This document shows positions 26,325 through 33,035 of a stretch of 33,035 nucleotides of DNA, in pieces. The DNA is taken from the NCBI GenBank assembly GCA_017407905.1, contig JAFQVS010000063.1, positions 1 to 33,035 on the forward strand, given 5' to 3'. The notes under the pieces were generated by a model. The model ran no database searches. It was not told the origin of the DNA and saw only the letters and a program-made list of their open reading frames with translations. Position numbers and translations under genes: made by a program. Origin of the DNA: Bacteroidaceae bacterium (lineage in GTDB: Bacteria > Bacteroidota > Bacteroidia > Bacteroidales > Bacteroidaceae). Position 1 is the first letter of the stretch. Each line of letters starts with the position of its first letter.

Positions 26325-26458
26325 AATCTCTGTTTCTCTCTTTTTTGTGGTTGTATGGTCTGCTATATGCTCTTTAAAAAAACAACTTCTTATAATAAAC
26401 AATAGTTTGTCTGTTTTTTGTGTAGTTTCCGGGCATAAAAAAAACGTACAAAATGCAC

Positions 26459-26486
26459 CGAGCCTGTTAAAAAAGAAACAGGCCCG
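26459..26486 (-). terminator. Possible terminator of the RND efflux operon
   Basis: On the minus strand GCCTGTT pairs with AACAGGC (7 bp), extended by CCG/CGG across one mismatch. It starts 24 nt after the pump's stop codon. The T tract only comes about 13 nt later (eight T), so termination may be weak. Confidence 0.5.
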
Positions 26487-26509
26487 GACGTAGAAAAAGC
26501 TAATGGGAA

Positions 26510-29500
26510 CTATTGTTTTTTGGCAGGCGAGAGGCGCTCTTGCAATGTCTGCATCCACTCGTACCAATTGGGGATATAAAGTGTGGCAATAACGGTGTTG
26601 ACCAACATTCCGAATACTACCGCTGCACCCAGAGACAGTCGCGCCGAGGCGCCAGCACCGCTTGCAAAGAGCAGCGGCATTACTCCCAGCACAAAGGCAA
26701 AAGAGGTCATAAGTATGGGGCGCAGACGTACGTGTCCCGCCTCGGCGGCGCTGTGGCGTATGTCGTTGCCTGCTGCTCGAAAATCGCGTGCAAACTCCAC
26801 AATCAATATTCCGTTTTTTGCGCTCAGGGCGATGAGCAGAATTATTCCAATCTGCGTGTATATGCTCACGGGAATATCCATTATGGCGCATCCCACGATT
26901 GCTCCCAGAAGGGCTATCGGAACGCCTGTAACGGCGGCAACGGGGCTTGTCCAGCTCTCGTATTGCGCGGCAAGCACTAAATAGGCTACCAGCAGGGCCA
27001 GCGCAAGGATGATGCTTGTCGTCGAGCTTGCGCTCTGCTCTTGATAGGCTACTCCCGTCCACTCGTACCCAAACTCCGTACCGAGGCTTTTGTCGAAGGC
27101 CTCGGCGATGCTCTGCATAAGCTCGCTTGTGCTGTATCCCGGGGCGGTGTTACAGGTAATGGCGGCGCTGTTATACATATTGTATCGTCCCTGTTGGTCG
27201 GTGCCTAAAATCTCTTCGACCTTGATGAAACTGCTGAAGGGTACCATCTGTCCGCTGCTGTTTTTTAGGCTCAAGGCAAGTACATCCTCAATCACTTTCT
27301 GATTGCGCTCTGCGGCCGACATTTTCACCTGCCATATACGTCCCAGCATTGTAAAATCATTTACATATACCGAGCCCATATAGTAGCTCAGGGTCGATAG
27401 TACCGCTCCAATGTCGAGCCCCATACTGATGGCCTTGTCGCGGTTGATGTTTAGTCGGTACTGTGGTACGTTGGCCTCGTACGAACTTGTCATTGAGGCT
27501 ATTGCGGGGTAGGCGCGGCTCTCCTCGATGATGGCCTCTATGGCTTTCTGAAGCTCGGTTGTTCCCAGCGCCTTTTGGTCTTCAATCTGCATCTGGAGGC
27601 CGCCTACGTTGCCTATTCCCGGGATTGCGGGCGGGACGATGGCAAAGCACTGCGCCTCTTGAATCTCGACGTATGCCTGACGGTTGAAGCGCCGGACAAT
27701 GTCGGCGGCTTTTTGTCCCTTGCCCTTGCGCTCGCTCCAGTCGCGCAGCACCACGAAAATGGCCGCGGCGTTGCTCTGCTCGCCGTTGTTTAGTATGCTG
27801 AATCCGCTGATGGCAATATTGGTCTTAACCTCGGGGTAGCTGTCAAGGATTTTCTCTATTTTCGCGGCCACAGCCTCGGTGCGGCTCAGCGAGGCGGCGG
27901 GCGGCAGCTGTGCGGCTATTATTATGTAACCGTCGTCCTCGTCGGGGATAAAGGTCGAGGGCCATTTTATGAACATCAGCAGGGCGACGACGGCCATAAT
28001 GGAAAAACTCACCGCGGCAACGACGGGACGGCGCAGCAGCCACCCGACGCTCTTGTCGTAGATGCTCTGTATGGCATTGTAGAATGTGTCGAATGCTCGC
28101 AGGATAATGCCTCCGCTCTTATGGGTGCTTGTGGGGCGCAGCAGGATGGCGCACAGTGCAGGGGTGAGTGTCAATGAATTAAAGCCGCTCAGAAGCGTCG
28201 AGGCGGCAATTGTCAGGGCAAACTGTTTATATAGCTGTCCCGATATTCCGCCTATCATAGTGGTGGGCAGAAAGACGGCCATCATCACAAGCACAACGCC
28301 GATGATGGGACCCGATATTTCGCTCATAGCCTTGTCGGTGGCCTCGCGCGGAGCGAGCCCCTCGGTGTCTATTATTCGCGTAACATTCTCGACCACAATA
28401 ATTGCATCGTCCACCACAATGGCAACGGCAAGAATAAGTCCGAAGAGTGTGAGGGTGTTTATCGAGAATCCCAAAAGCTCCATCACTGCCAATGTACCTA
28501 TGAGCGACACGGGGATTGTGAGGCAGGGGATGAGCGTGGCACGCCAATTTTGCAGAAACAGAAATATCACCAATATCACAAGCACGGTTGTTTCGAGGAG
28601 GGTAAAGAGTACCTCCTCGATGGAGCTGCGCACAACGTCTGTGGTGTCGAGGGCTATCTGATAGTGTACGTCGGGCGGGAAATTCTTGCTTAGTTCCTCC
28701 ATACGTTCGCGCACGGCTTTCGAGACGGCAAGCGAGCTGCTTCCGGGCAGCTGATAGACGGCAAGGGCGGCGGTAGGCTTTCCCTTGAGGCGCGACGAGG
28801 AATTATACGTCTCGCTGCCAATCTCGATGCGGGCAACGTCGCCCAGACGCAGCATCTCGACGCCGTTGTTGCGTATTACAATATTGGCAAACTCCTCGGC
28901 ACTGCGCAGTCGGCCCTGTACGTTCAGCGTATATTGAAAGGCGTTGTCGGCGTCGGCGCCCAGCGTCTGTCCCACGTATCCTGCCGAGACGGCGATATTC
29001 TGTCGGCTGATGGCCTGAAAAACCTCGGAGGGCGCGACGCTGCGTATGCGCATTGCCTCGGGGTCGAGCCACACGCGCATCGAGTATTTTCCGGCTCCCA
29101 TAATGTTCACCGCGCCTACGCCGGGGGTGCGCGTGAGCCTATCGACAAGCTGCAATTGCGCATAGTTCGACAGATAAAGCTGATTGTAGAGCGAGTCGCC
29201 CGTGAGGGTGATGAACAGTACAATGTTCGATGATTGTTTCTGCACCGTAACGCCCTGCTGCGTTACCTCGCTCGGCAGGGAGTTGAGCGCAATGTTCACA
29301 CGGTTCTGTACAAGCACGGTGGCCATATCAATATCGGTGCCCACCTCGAAAGTAACAGTCAGATTATATGTTCCGGCCGAGGATGAGGTGGAGCTCATAT
29401 ATATCATATTATCCACTCCGTTAATCTGCTGCTCGATGGGAATACCCACTGTCTGGGCTATCGTCTCGGCATTGGCACCGGGATAGACGGCGCTCACCTG

Positions 29501-29635
29501 CACGGTGGGAGGGGTTATCGAGGGGTATTGGTCTATGGGTAGCACAAAGAGGGCCACTGCTCCGCCTACGAGCAACAGCAGCGAGAGCACTGTTGCGAAT
29601 ATCGGGCGGTAGATGAAGAATTTTGAAAAGTCCAT
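26510..29635 (-). CDS. RND-type multidrug efflux pump, inner-membrane subunit (AcrB/MexB-like)
   Basis: A 1041-aa proton-driven transporter of the hydrophobe/amphiphile efflux family. TM1 is near residues 10-32, followed by the first periplasmic porter loop with [20 protein letters not shown] second membrane block contains [16 protein letters not shown], in which Asp409/Asp410 are the proton-relay pair. The second large porter loop follows and then the C-terminal TM bundle with [15 protein letters not shown], which carries the relay Lys. Length and duplicated architecture are complete. It is the last gene of the operon, 18 nt after the adaptor. Substrates cannot be read from sequence. Confidence 0.95.
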   Translation of the reverse strand: MDFSKFFIYRPIFATVLSLLLLVGGAVALFVLPIDQYPSITPPTVQVSAVYPGANAETIAQTVGIPIEQQINGVDNMIYMSSTSSSAGTYNLTVTFEVGTDIDMATVLVQNRVNIALNSLPSEVTQQGVTVQKQSSNIVLFITLTGDSLYNQLYLSNYAQLQLVDRLTRTPGVGAVNIMGAGKYSMRVWLDPEAMRIRSVAPSEVFQAISRQNIAVSAGYVGQTLGADADNAFQYTLNVQGRLRSAEEFANIVIRNNGVEMLRLGDVARIEIGSETYNSSSRLKGKPTAALAVYQLPGSSSLAVSKAVRERMEELSKNFPPDVHYQIALDTTDVVRSSIEEVLFTLLETTVLVILVIFLFLQNWRATLIPCLTIPVSLIGTLAVMELLGFSINTLTLFGLILAVAIVVDDAIIVVENVTRIIDTEGLAPREATDKAMSEISGPIIGVVLVMMAVFLPTTMIGGISGQLYKQFALTIAASTLLSGFNSLTLTPALCAILLRPTSTHKSGGIILRAFDTFYNAIQSIYDKSVGWLLRRPVVAAVSFSIMAVVALLMFIKWPSTFIPDEDDGYIIIAAQLPPAASLSRTEAVAAKIEKILDSYPEVKTNIAISGFSILNNGEQSNAAAIFVVLRDWSERKGKGQKAADIVRRFNRQAYVEIQEAQCFAIVPPAIPGIGNVGGLQMQIEDQKALGTTELQKAIEAIIEESRAYPAIASMTSSYEANVPQYRLNINRDKAISMGLDIGAVLSTLSYYMGSVYVNDFTMLGRIWQVKMSAAERNQKVIEDVLALSLKNSSGQMVPFSSFIKVEEILGTDQQGRYNMYNSAAITCNTAPGYSTSELMQSIAEAFDKSLGTEFGYEWTGVAYQEQSASSTTSIILALALLVAYLVLAAQYESWTSPVAAVTGVPIALLGAIVGCAIMDIPVSIYTQIGIILLIALSAKNGILIVEFARDFRAAGNDIRHSAAEAGHVRLRPILMTSFAFVLGVMPLLFASGAGASARLSLGAAVVFGMLVNTVIATLYIPNWYEWMQTLQERLSPAKKQ

Positions 29636-29653
29636 AATGGGGTGGGTCGATGG

Positions 29654-30763
29654 TTATTTATCGGGTTTTTCGGTTACGGGGGTTATTCTCTGCCCGCCTC
29701 GCACTTTCATAAGTGCCTTGCTCACGTACCGCTCGTTGGGGCTGAGGCCGCTGCGTACCAAGCGCATAGTGTCATCTACGATGTTGCCTGTCTCGATGTG
29801 TCGATATTCGACAATGTTCGAGTCGTTGACGACGTATAGGTAATTTCCCAATTGGTCGGTGCCTATGGAGGCGTCGCGCACGAGTATGGCGTTTGTGGCT
29901 TTCTCATAGGGGAGTATCACGCTTATGTAGCTGCCGGGCTTTAGAAAATGGTCGCTGTTGGGAAGCTCGGCGCGCACGCGCAGTGTTCCGGTCGATAGGT
30001 CAACATTGGGCGAGAGGTAGTCCATACGAGCCTCGCGTGTGAAATATTTATCTTCGCCCAGCGAGAAGGTGATTGTCTCCTCCTTGCCCACTGCGTCTAT
30101 TCTTTGCTGTTGACGCAGCCATTGATTGTCGGTTACGTCGAAATAGGCGTACATTGTGTCGTCTTTGTAGAGTGTGCCCAATTGCACGGGCGAGGCGGCG
30201 CCTGCAATGTAGCTGCCCACGGAGTAGTCGGCGAGGGTCATTAGGCCGTCGTGGGGCGCGCGTATGCGGCAGTAGTCGAGGTTGGTGGCTGCGGTCGAGA
30301 GGGCGGCGCGGGCTGTGCTCACGGCTGCTCGGCCGGTGGCTACGTTTGTTTGTGCCTGTATGACCTCGATGCGGCTCACTGCGTTGCTCTTTTCGGCCTT
30401 CAGCATACGCTCGTAGTTGCTGATGGCGTAGTCGAGGCTCGCTTCGGCCTTGCTTAGGGCGGCCTCGGCCTGTGTAACCTCATTTTGGTAGGTTGTCGGC
30501 TCAATCTCGAAGAGTATGTCGCCGCGCTTTACTCGCCTGCCCGGGGTGTAGTTCTTTTTTATGAGTGTGCCGTTGACGCGGGCTACTATGGCGACGGTGG
30601 CCTCGGCCGAGAGGTAGCCGGGGTATTCGCGGGTGAGGGTAACGTCGCTTGTTCGGGCAGTTTCTACGGCCACGGGTAGCGGTGGGGTGCTGTTGCTCTC
30701 TTGCTTGTGGCTACAGGCTGCGAGTAGTGTGCCTGCCATTGCCGTAAGAAATATTCGGTTCAT
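29654..30763 (-). CDS. RND efflux periplasmic adaptor (membrane fusion protein) lipoprotein
   Basis: A 369-aa lipoprotein (TLLAAC, Cys17, then SHKQES). It has the standard adaptor order: a beta-barrel start (PLPVAVETARTSDVTLTREYPGYL), a lipoyl half-motif (AEATVAIVARVNGTLIKKNYTPGRRVKRGD), a helical hairpin (about 95-160, Ala/Glu-rich with SRIEVIQAQTN), the second lipoyl half (YCRIRAPHDGLMTLADYSVGSYI) and C-terminal barrel and membrane-proximal domains. It links the pump to the outer-membrane channel. It lies 27 nt after the channel gene and 18 nt before the pump. Confidence 0.94.
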   Translation of the reverse strand: MNRIFLTAMAGTLLAACSHKQESNSTPPLPVAVETARTSDVTLTREYPGYLSAEATVAIVARVNGTLIKKNYTPGRRVKRGDILFEIEPTTYQNEVTQAEAALSKAEASLDYAISNYERMLKAEKSNAVSRIEVIQAQTNVATGRAAVSTARAALSTAATNLDYCRIRAPHDGLMTLADYSVGSYIAGAASPVQLGTLYKDDTMYAYFDVTDNQWLRQQQRIDAVGKEETITFSLGEDKYFTREARMDYLSPNVDLSTGTLRVRAELPNSDHFLKPGSYISVILPYEKATNAILVRDASIGTDQLGNYLYVVNDSNIVEYRHIETGNIVDDTMRLVRSGLSPNERYVSKALMKVRGGQRITPVTEKPDK

Positions 30764-30790
30764 ATTGCTCTGTTTTTATGGGTTGTTGCT

Positions 30791-32182
30791 TTATTGCCAT
30801 CCGCCGCCAAGCGCCTCGTATAGCCCGATGAGGGATTTTAGGGAGCTTGCGCGGGCCTGTACAAGGTAGTTGCGATAGTTGAGGAGGGTGCGCTGTGCAT
30901 CGAGCACATTTTGGAATTGTGTGAGCCCTTGTTTGTAAAGTTCGAGCGAGAGGGTGAGCGTCTCTTGGCATTGGTTGACTGTCTCGCGCAGGGCTACTAT
31001 CTGTTTTATGCTACTGCGGTAGAGCGAGAGGGCATTCTCGACCTCTTGCAGGGCTGTCAGCAGGGTGCTGTTGAATTGTGTGATGCTTTGGTCGAGGCGG
31101 GCTTGTGCCTCGCGCGTGGCATTAAGTTCTTTGCCTCCGTCGAATATGCTCCACGACATTGCGGGGGCTATCTGCCACGTCATACTGCGCTCGCGCGGAA
31201 GCTCTTTTAAACTGCTTGACGAGAATCCTATGGAGCCGTTGAGGTAGAAGGTGGGCAGCCAATCGCGCTTCGAGGCTCCCAAGAGTTGCGCGTAGGCCTC
31301 GGTGCGACGCTCGGCTGCGCGTACGTCGGGGCGGCGGCGCAGAAGCGCAGCAGGTACTCCCACGGCTACGGGGTCTATCACGTGGGGCAGTGGCGCGGCA
31401 TTGTGCGGCCAATGGGCAAACTCCTGCGGGAAGCGCCCCAAGAGCACGGCGAGTGAGTGGCGATACTGCTGCACGGCTCCCTCGGTCGAAGGGATTGAGG
31501 CGAGCGTGCTATAATAGACCGAGCGTGCCTGCGCAAGGTCGAGCTTCGAGGCAAGGCCGCTGTTGTAGCGCACCTCGACAAGGTTCATAATCTCGCGCTG
31601 CGAGGCGGCGCTCTCGTTGAGTACCTCAAGCTGCTCGATGCTTTGCAGAAGCGAGAAATAACCCGTGGCCACATTGGCATAGAGGGTTATGAGCACCGAG
31701 CGGTACTCCTCGCGGCTTGCTCCGTAGAGCTCTTTTTGCGCACGCGAACGCTTATAGAGCGTGCCGAATACATCAACCTGCCAGCTGACGTTGGCCGCCG
31801 CGTCGAAATAACCATCATAGACCGAGGCATCGCCCGTGGCCTTTATATTGCCGCTTGTGCGGCTGCGCTGCCACCCCGCGTCGAGGCTGATAGAGGGTAG
31901 CATAAGCGCTTGTGCCTGACGCCATTGTGCCTTTGCGATGCGGATGTTATCTATTGCTTCGACGATGGAAAAATTGTAGCGCGAGGCTTCGGCAATGAGT
32001 GAGTCGAGCCGTGCGTCGCCGAAAATGTGCCACCAAGCATCGTCGGGTGGGGCCATAGAGGCAAAATTATCCTCGATGGCCCAGCTATCGGGCACTGTCT
32101 CAATAAAATCTCTTTGCTGTGCGCTTGCCGTGGTAAGGGCAAGCAGTGTGGCGGATAGTAGTGTGAGGGCTCTTTTTTCCAT
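30791..32182 (-). CDS. Outer-membrane efflux channel, TolC/OprM (NodT) family
   Basis: A 463-aa protein starting at ATG 32182, with a Sec signal peptide (ALTTASA before QQRDF). A longer in-frame start 168 codons upstream would cross the divergent gene and has no family features. The two repeated TolC halves are visible: DDAWWHIFGDARLDSLIAEA, RIAKAQWRQAQALMLPSISLDAGW, VDVFGTLYKRSRAQKELYG and RRPDVRAAERRTEAYAQLLGASKRDWLPTF. It forms the trimeric exit duct. Many relatives are lipoproteins; here no lipobox Cys is seen. It is the first gene of the channel-adaptor-pump operon, divergent from a 125-aa gene 141 nt away. Confidence 0.93.
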   Translation of the reverse strand: MEKRALTLLSATLLALTTASAQQRDFIETVPDSWAIEDNFASMAPPDDAWWHIFGDARLDSLIAEASRYNFSIVEAIDNIRIAKAQWRQAQALMLPSISLDAGWQRSRTSGNIKATGDASVYDGYFDAAANVSWQVDVFGTLYKRSRAQKELYGASREEYRSVLITLYANVATGYFSLLQSIEQLEVLNESAASQREIMNLVEVRYNSGLASKLDLAQARSVYYSTLASIPSTEGAVQQYRHSLAVLLGRFPQEFAHWPHNAAPLPHVIDPVAVGVPAALLRRRPDVRAAERRTEAYAQLLGASKRDWLPTFYLNGSIGFSSSSLKELPRERSMTWQIAPAMSWSIFDGGKELNATREAQARLDQSITQFNSTLLTALQEVENALSLYRSSIKQIVALRETVNQCQETLTLSLELYKQGLTQFQNVLDAQRTLLNYRNYLVQARASSLKSLIGLYEALGGGWQ

Positions 32183-32294
32183 ATATTGTAGAATATAATG
32201 GAATATTAACAGCCGAGCCCGTGAATATGTTCTTTTATTTTCTTTCAGTGAGAATATTTGTTCGTCCGAGTGGCTCTGTAAACGAGATTTTTTG

Positions 32295-32302
32295 TAAGTT
32301 TG
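32295..32302 (+). promoter_or_regulatory. -7 box of the 125-aa gene
   Basis: TAAGTTTG matches TAnnTTTG and is followed by the usual CAG context. The start codon is 22 nt downstream, giving a very short leader. No TTTG lies at the normal -33 distance. Confidence 0.45.
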
Positions 32303-32323
32303 CAGACAAAGAGAAAATGTTTT

Positions 32324-32701
32324 ATGGGACGTAAGAAATTCTCGCAGCGCGAGGTTGATATAATACGCAAGCTGCTGCGCAGCAAAATAAGCGGTAACCG
32401 CGGACAGCAGAAGATGGTGCGACACACGCTGCGCACTGTGTTCGAGTTTAATATATCCGATTTTAATGTTCCCGGAAAGGCTTTCTCGCCTGCCGACCTC
32501 GACGAGTGTGTACGCCGCGGCCGCATTCAAATTCTTGATGAGCAGACTATTGAGACAATGAAACTGCGCCACGCTGAGAAAAAGCAGCACGACGAGGCGC
32601 TGCGGCAGGCCGAGGCTGTTGCCAACGGCGAGGCGCTCGATTGGGAGCAGGTGCTTAAAGAGTGGAACGAGTATTATAACGAGCATCCCGAGGAGAGGTA
32701 A
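32324..32701 (+). CDS. Conserved-looking 125-aa protein of unknown function
   Basis: I do not recognise this protein. It starts at ATG 32324 (MGRKKFSQREVDIIRKLL); an in-frame TTG at 32300 overlaps the -7 box and is rejected. It has no signal peptide or membrane segment. The first 45 residues are basic with a helix rich in Arg/Lys (REVDIIRKLLRSKISGNRGQQKMVRHTLR), which could bind nucleic acid. Residues 45-75 are more neutral (NISDFNVPGKAFSPADLDE) and the C-terminal half is acidic and helical, ending LDWEQVLKEWNEYYNEHPEER. Being divergent from the RND operon it might be a regulator, but there is no recognisable HTH family. A terminator follows. Confidence 0.65.
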   Translation: MGRKKFSQREVDIIRKLLRSKISGNRGQQKMVRHTLRTVFEFNISDFNVPGKAFSPADLDECVRRGRIQILDEQTIETMKLRHAEKKQHDEALRQAEAVANGEALDWEQVLKEWNEYYNEHPEER

Positions 32702-32734
32702 GGGATTTTTCTCTCTCCTTTTCTTTTTTCCGTG

Positions 32735-32790
32735 CTAACAAATTAAACACCCAAAAAAGCGGAGCGTTTTTTGGGTGTTTAATTTGTTAG
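32735..32790 (+). terminator. Very long perfect hairpin terminator after the 125-aa gene
   Basis: A 24-bp perfect inverted repeat (32735-32758 with 32767-32790) encloses the 8-nt loop GCGGAGCG. The stem centre is AAAAAA/TTTTTT and the inner part CACCC/GGGTG. It lies 33 nt after the stop and may act on both strands. Confidence 0.75.
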
Positions 32791-32801
32791 GAGTGTTATT
32801 G

Positions 32802-32829
32802 CCGCTCCTCTTTCGACAAAGAGGAGCGG
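32802..32829. terminator. Second hairpin next to the terminator
   Basis: A 12-bp perfect stem, CCGCTCCTCTTT (32802-32813) with its complement at 32818-32829, around the 4-nt loop CGAC. It is followed by only a short T-rich stretch, so it may be a back-up terminator or the end of a transcript arriving from the right. Confidence 0.6.
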
Positions 32830-32887
32830 TGTTTTCGGCTCAGTATAAATTTACTGTGGGTAAGAATCAATAATATATTTTTCACCA

Positions 32888-33035
32888 TCAAGAACAGCAG
32901 CATATAATACGTACATAAGGTAACTTTTAATTTATTGCACCATAAAAAAGAAATTCAATGTAGGTACGATTGTTTTAAGGAAAAAGTGCGAGGTATGTTT
33001 AACCGCTACTTAGACGCTTGTTTACAAGCGACTAA
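32888..33035 (+). repeat. 148-bp interspersed repeat, copy B (truncated by window)
   Basis: Aligns gaplessly to the reverse complement of 14453-14600 with 6 mismatches. It begins near TCAAGAACAGC and runs to the last base of the window, stopping inside the CTTAG-A-CGCTTG hairpin; the next base should be G if the match continues. Most mismatches are within the outer 35 bp, so the core is more conserved than the edge. Confidence 0.85.

Larger units (their letters stand above)
26136..26509. other. 374-bp gene-free region between the RND operon and the MG2-Sel1 gene
   Basis: AT-rich DNA with no credible gene. Reading on the minus strand, it holds the weak RND-operon terminator (26459-26486), the promoter of the MG2-Sel1 gene (26292-26324), and a leader with the AGAAATTTAAACAG motif at 26264-26251 and a T-rich tract before it. 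Confidence 0.6.
32702..33035. other. Gene-free 3' end of the window with two hairpins and repeat copy B
   Basis: Contains the 24-bp stem terminator, a second 12-bp hairpin, a short AT-rich spacer (32830-32887) with no visible feature, and the inverted copy B of the 148-bp repeat, cut by the window's end. Confidence 0.7.

Noticed and set aside
26256-27062. 268-codon minus-strand frame overlapping the 3' end of the RND pump
   Set aside because: Out-of-frame shadow of the pump; Arg/Ser-rich composition and no domain.
32183-32686. 168-codon upstream extension of the outer-membrane channel gene
   Set aside because: It would run through the divergent 125-aa gene and its promoter and lacks family features. 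ATG 32182 gives a normal signal peptide.
1-33035. CRISPR array, tRNA or rRNA genes, prophage or IS transposase
   Set aside because: No regularly spaced direct repeats, no cloverleaf-like or rRNA-like stretch and no transposase or phage protein were found by eye. A tRNAscan or CRISPR search would be the formal test.

Overview
The window looks like chromosomal DNA of a Bacteroidota member, most likely order Bacteroidales. The evidence is the gene set (a fimbrillin-type lipoprotein, a DUF4890-like protein, a PG_1098-type methyltransferase, a TlpA/DUF4369 lipoprotein, an ATP-dependent PEP carboxykinase), AT-rich intergenic DNA with TTTG-N19-22-TAnnTTTG promoter signatures, and the near absence of Shine-Dalgarno sequences. 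No rRNA, tRNA, CRISPR array, transposase or prophage gene was seen. Most of the window is ordinary housekeeping DNA.

Layout. Positions 227-5396 (+) hold a tight operon: GNAT-like protein, parE, coaD and an S41 C-terminal processing protease, closed by a terminator. Next come a 53-aa small gene and a fimbrillin-like lipoprotein (5528-6582, +), convergent with a PG_1098-type methyltransferase (6567-7787, -) and pckA (7926-9530, -). pckA and upp (9931-10581, +) diverge from a 400-bp region with two good promoters. On the minus strand follow a TlpA-like thioredoxin lipoprotein and a two-gene split 5'-nucleotidase (10679-13514). rplS (13755-14105, +) is followed by a 559-bp non-coding region packed with hairpins and a DUF2007 gene (-). 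Then come frr-rsgA (+), asd (-), tcdA-lolD (+), a DUF4890-like secreted protein (+) and an ABC-F ATPase (+). The last third is a 1284-aa secreted MG2-like/Sel1 fusion protein (-), a tripartite RND efflux operon (TolC-type channel, adaptor, pump; -) and a divergent 125-aa gene of unknown function (+).

How the genes work together. parE (chromosome decatenation), coaD (coenzyme A), rplS, frr and rsgA (ribosome assembly and recycling), asd (lysine/threonine/methionine pathway), pckA, upp, tcdA (tRNA ct6A37) and lolD are core functions. The envelope functions are the S41 protease, fimbrillin-like lipoprotein, TlpA lipoprotein, split nucleotidase, MG2-Sel1 protein and RND pump.

The least explained signal is non-coding. 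A 148-bp sequence at 14453-14600 recurs in inverted orientation at 32888-33035 (142/148 identical, no gaps), where the window cuts it off. The first copy lies in a 450-bp segment with nested strong hairpins, bounded by 18-nt near-identical direct repeats. This looks like an interspersed, structured, possibly mobile or RNA-encoding element. A second recurring signal is a TTTAAACAG motif found in or near several 5' leaders.
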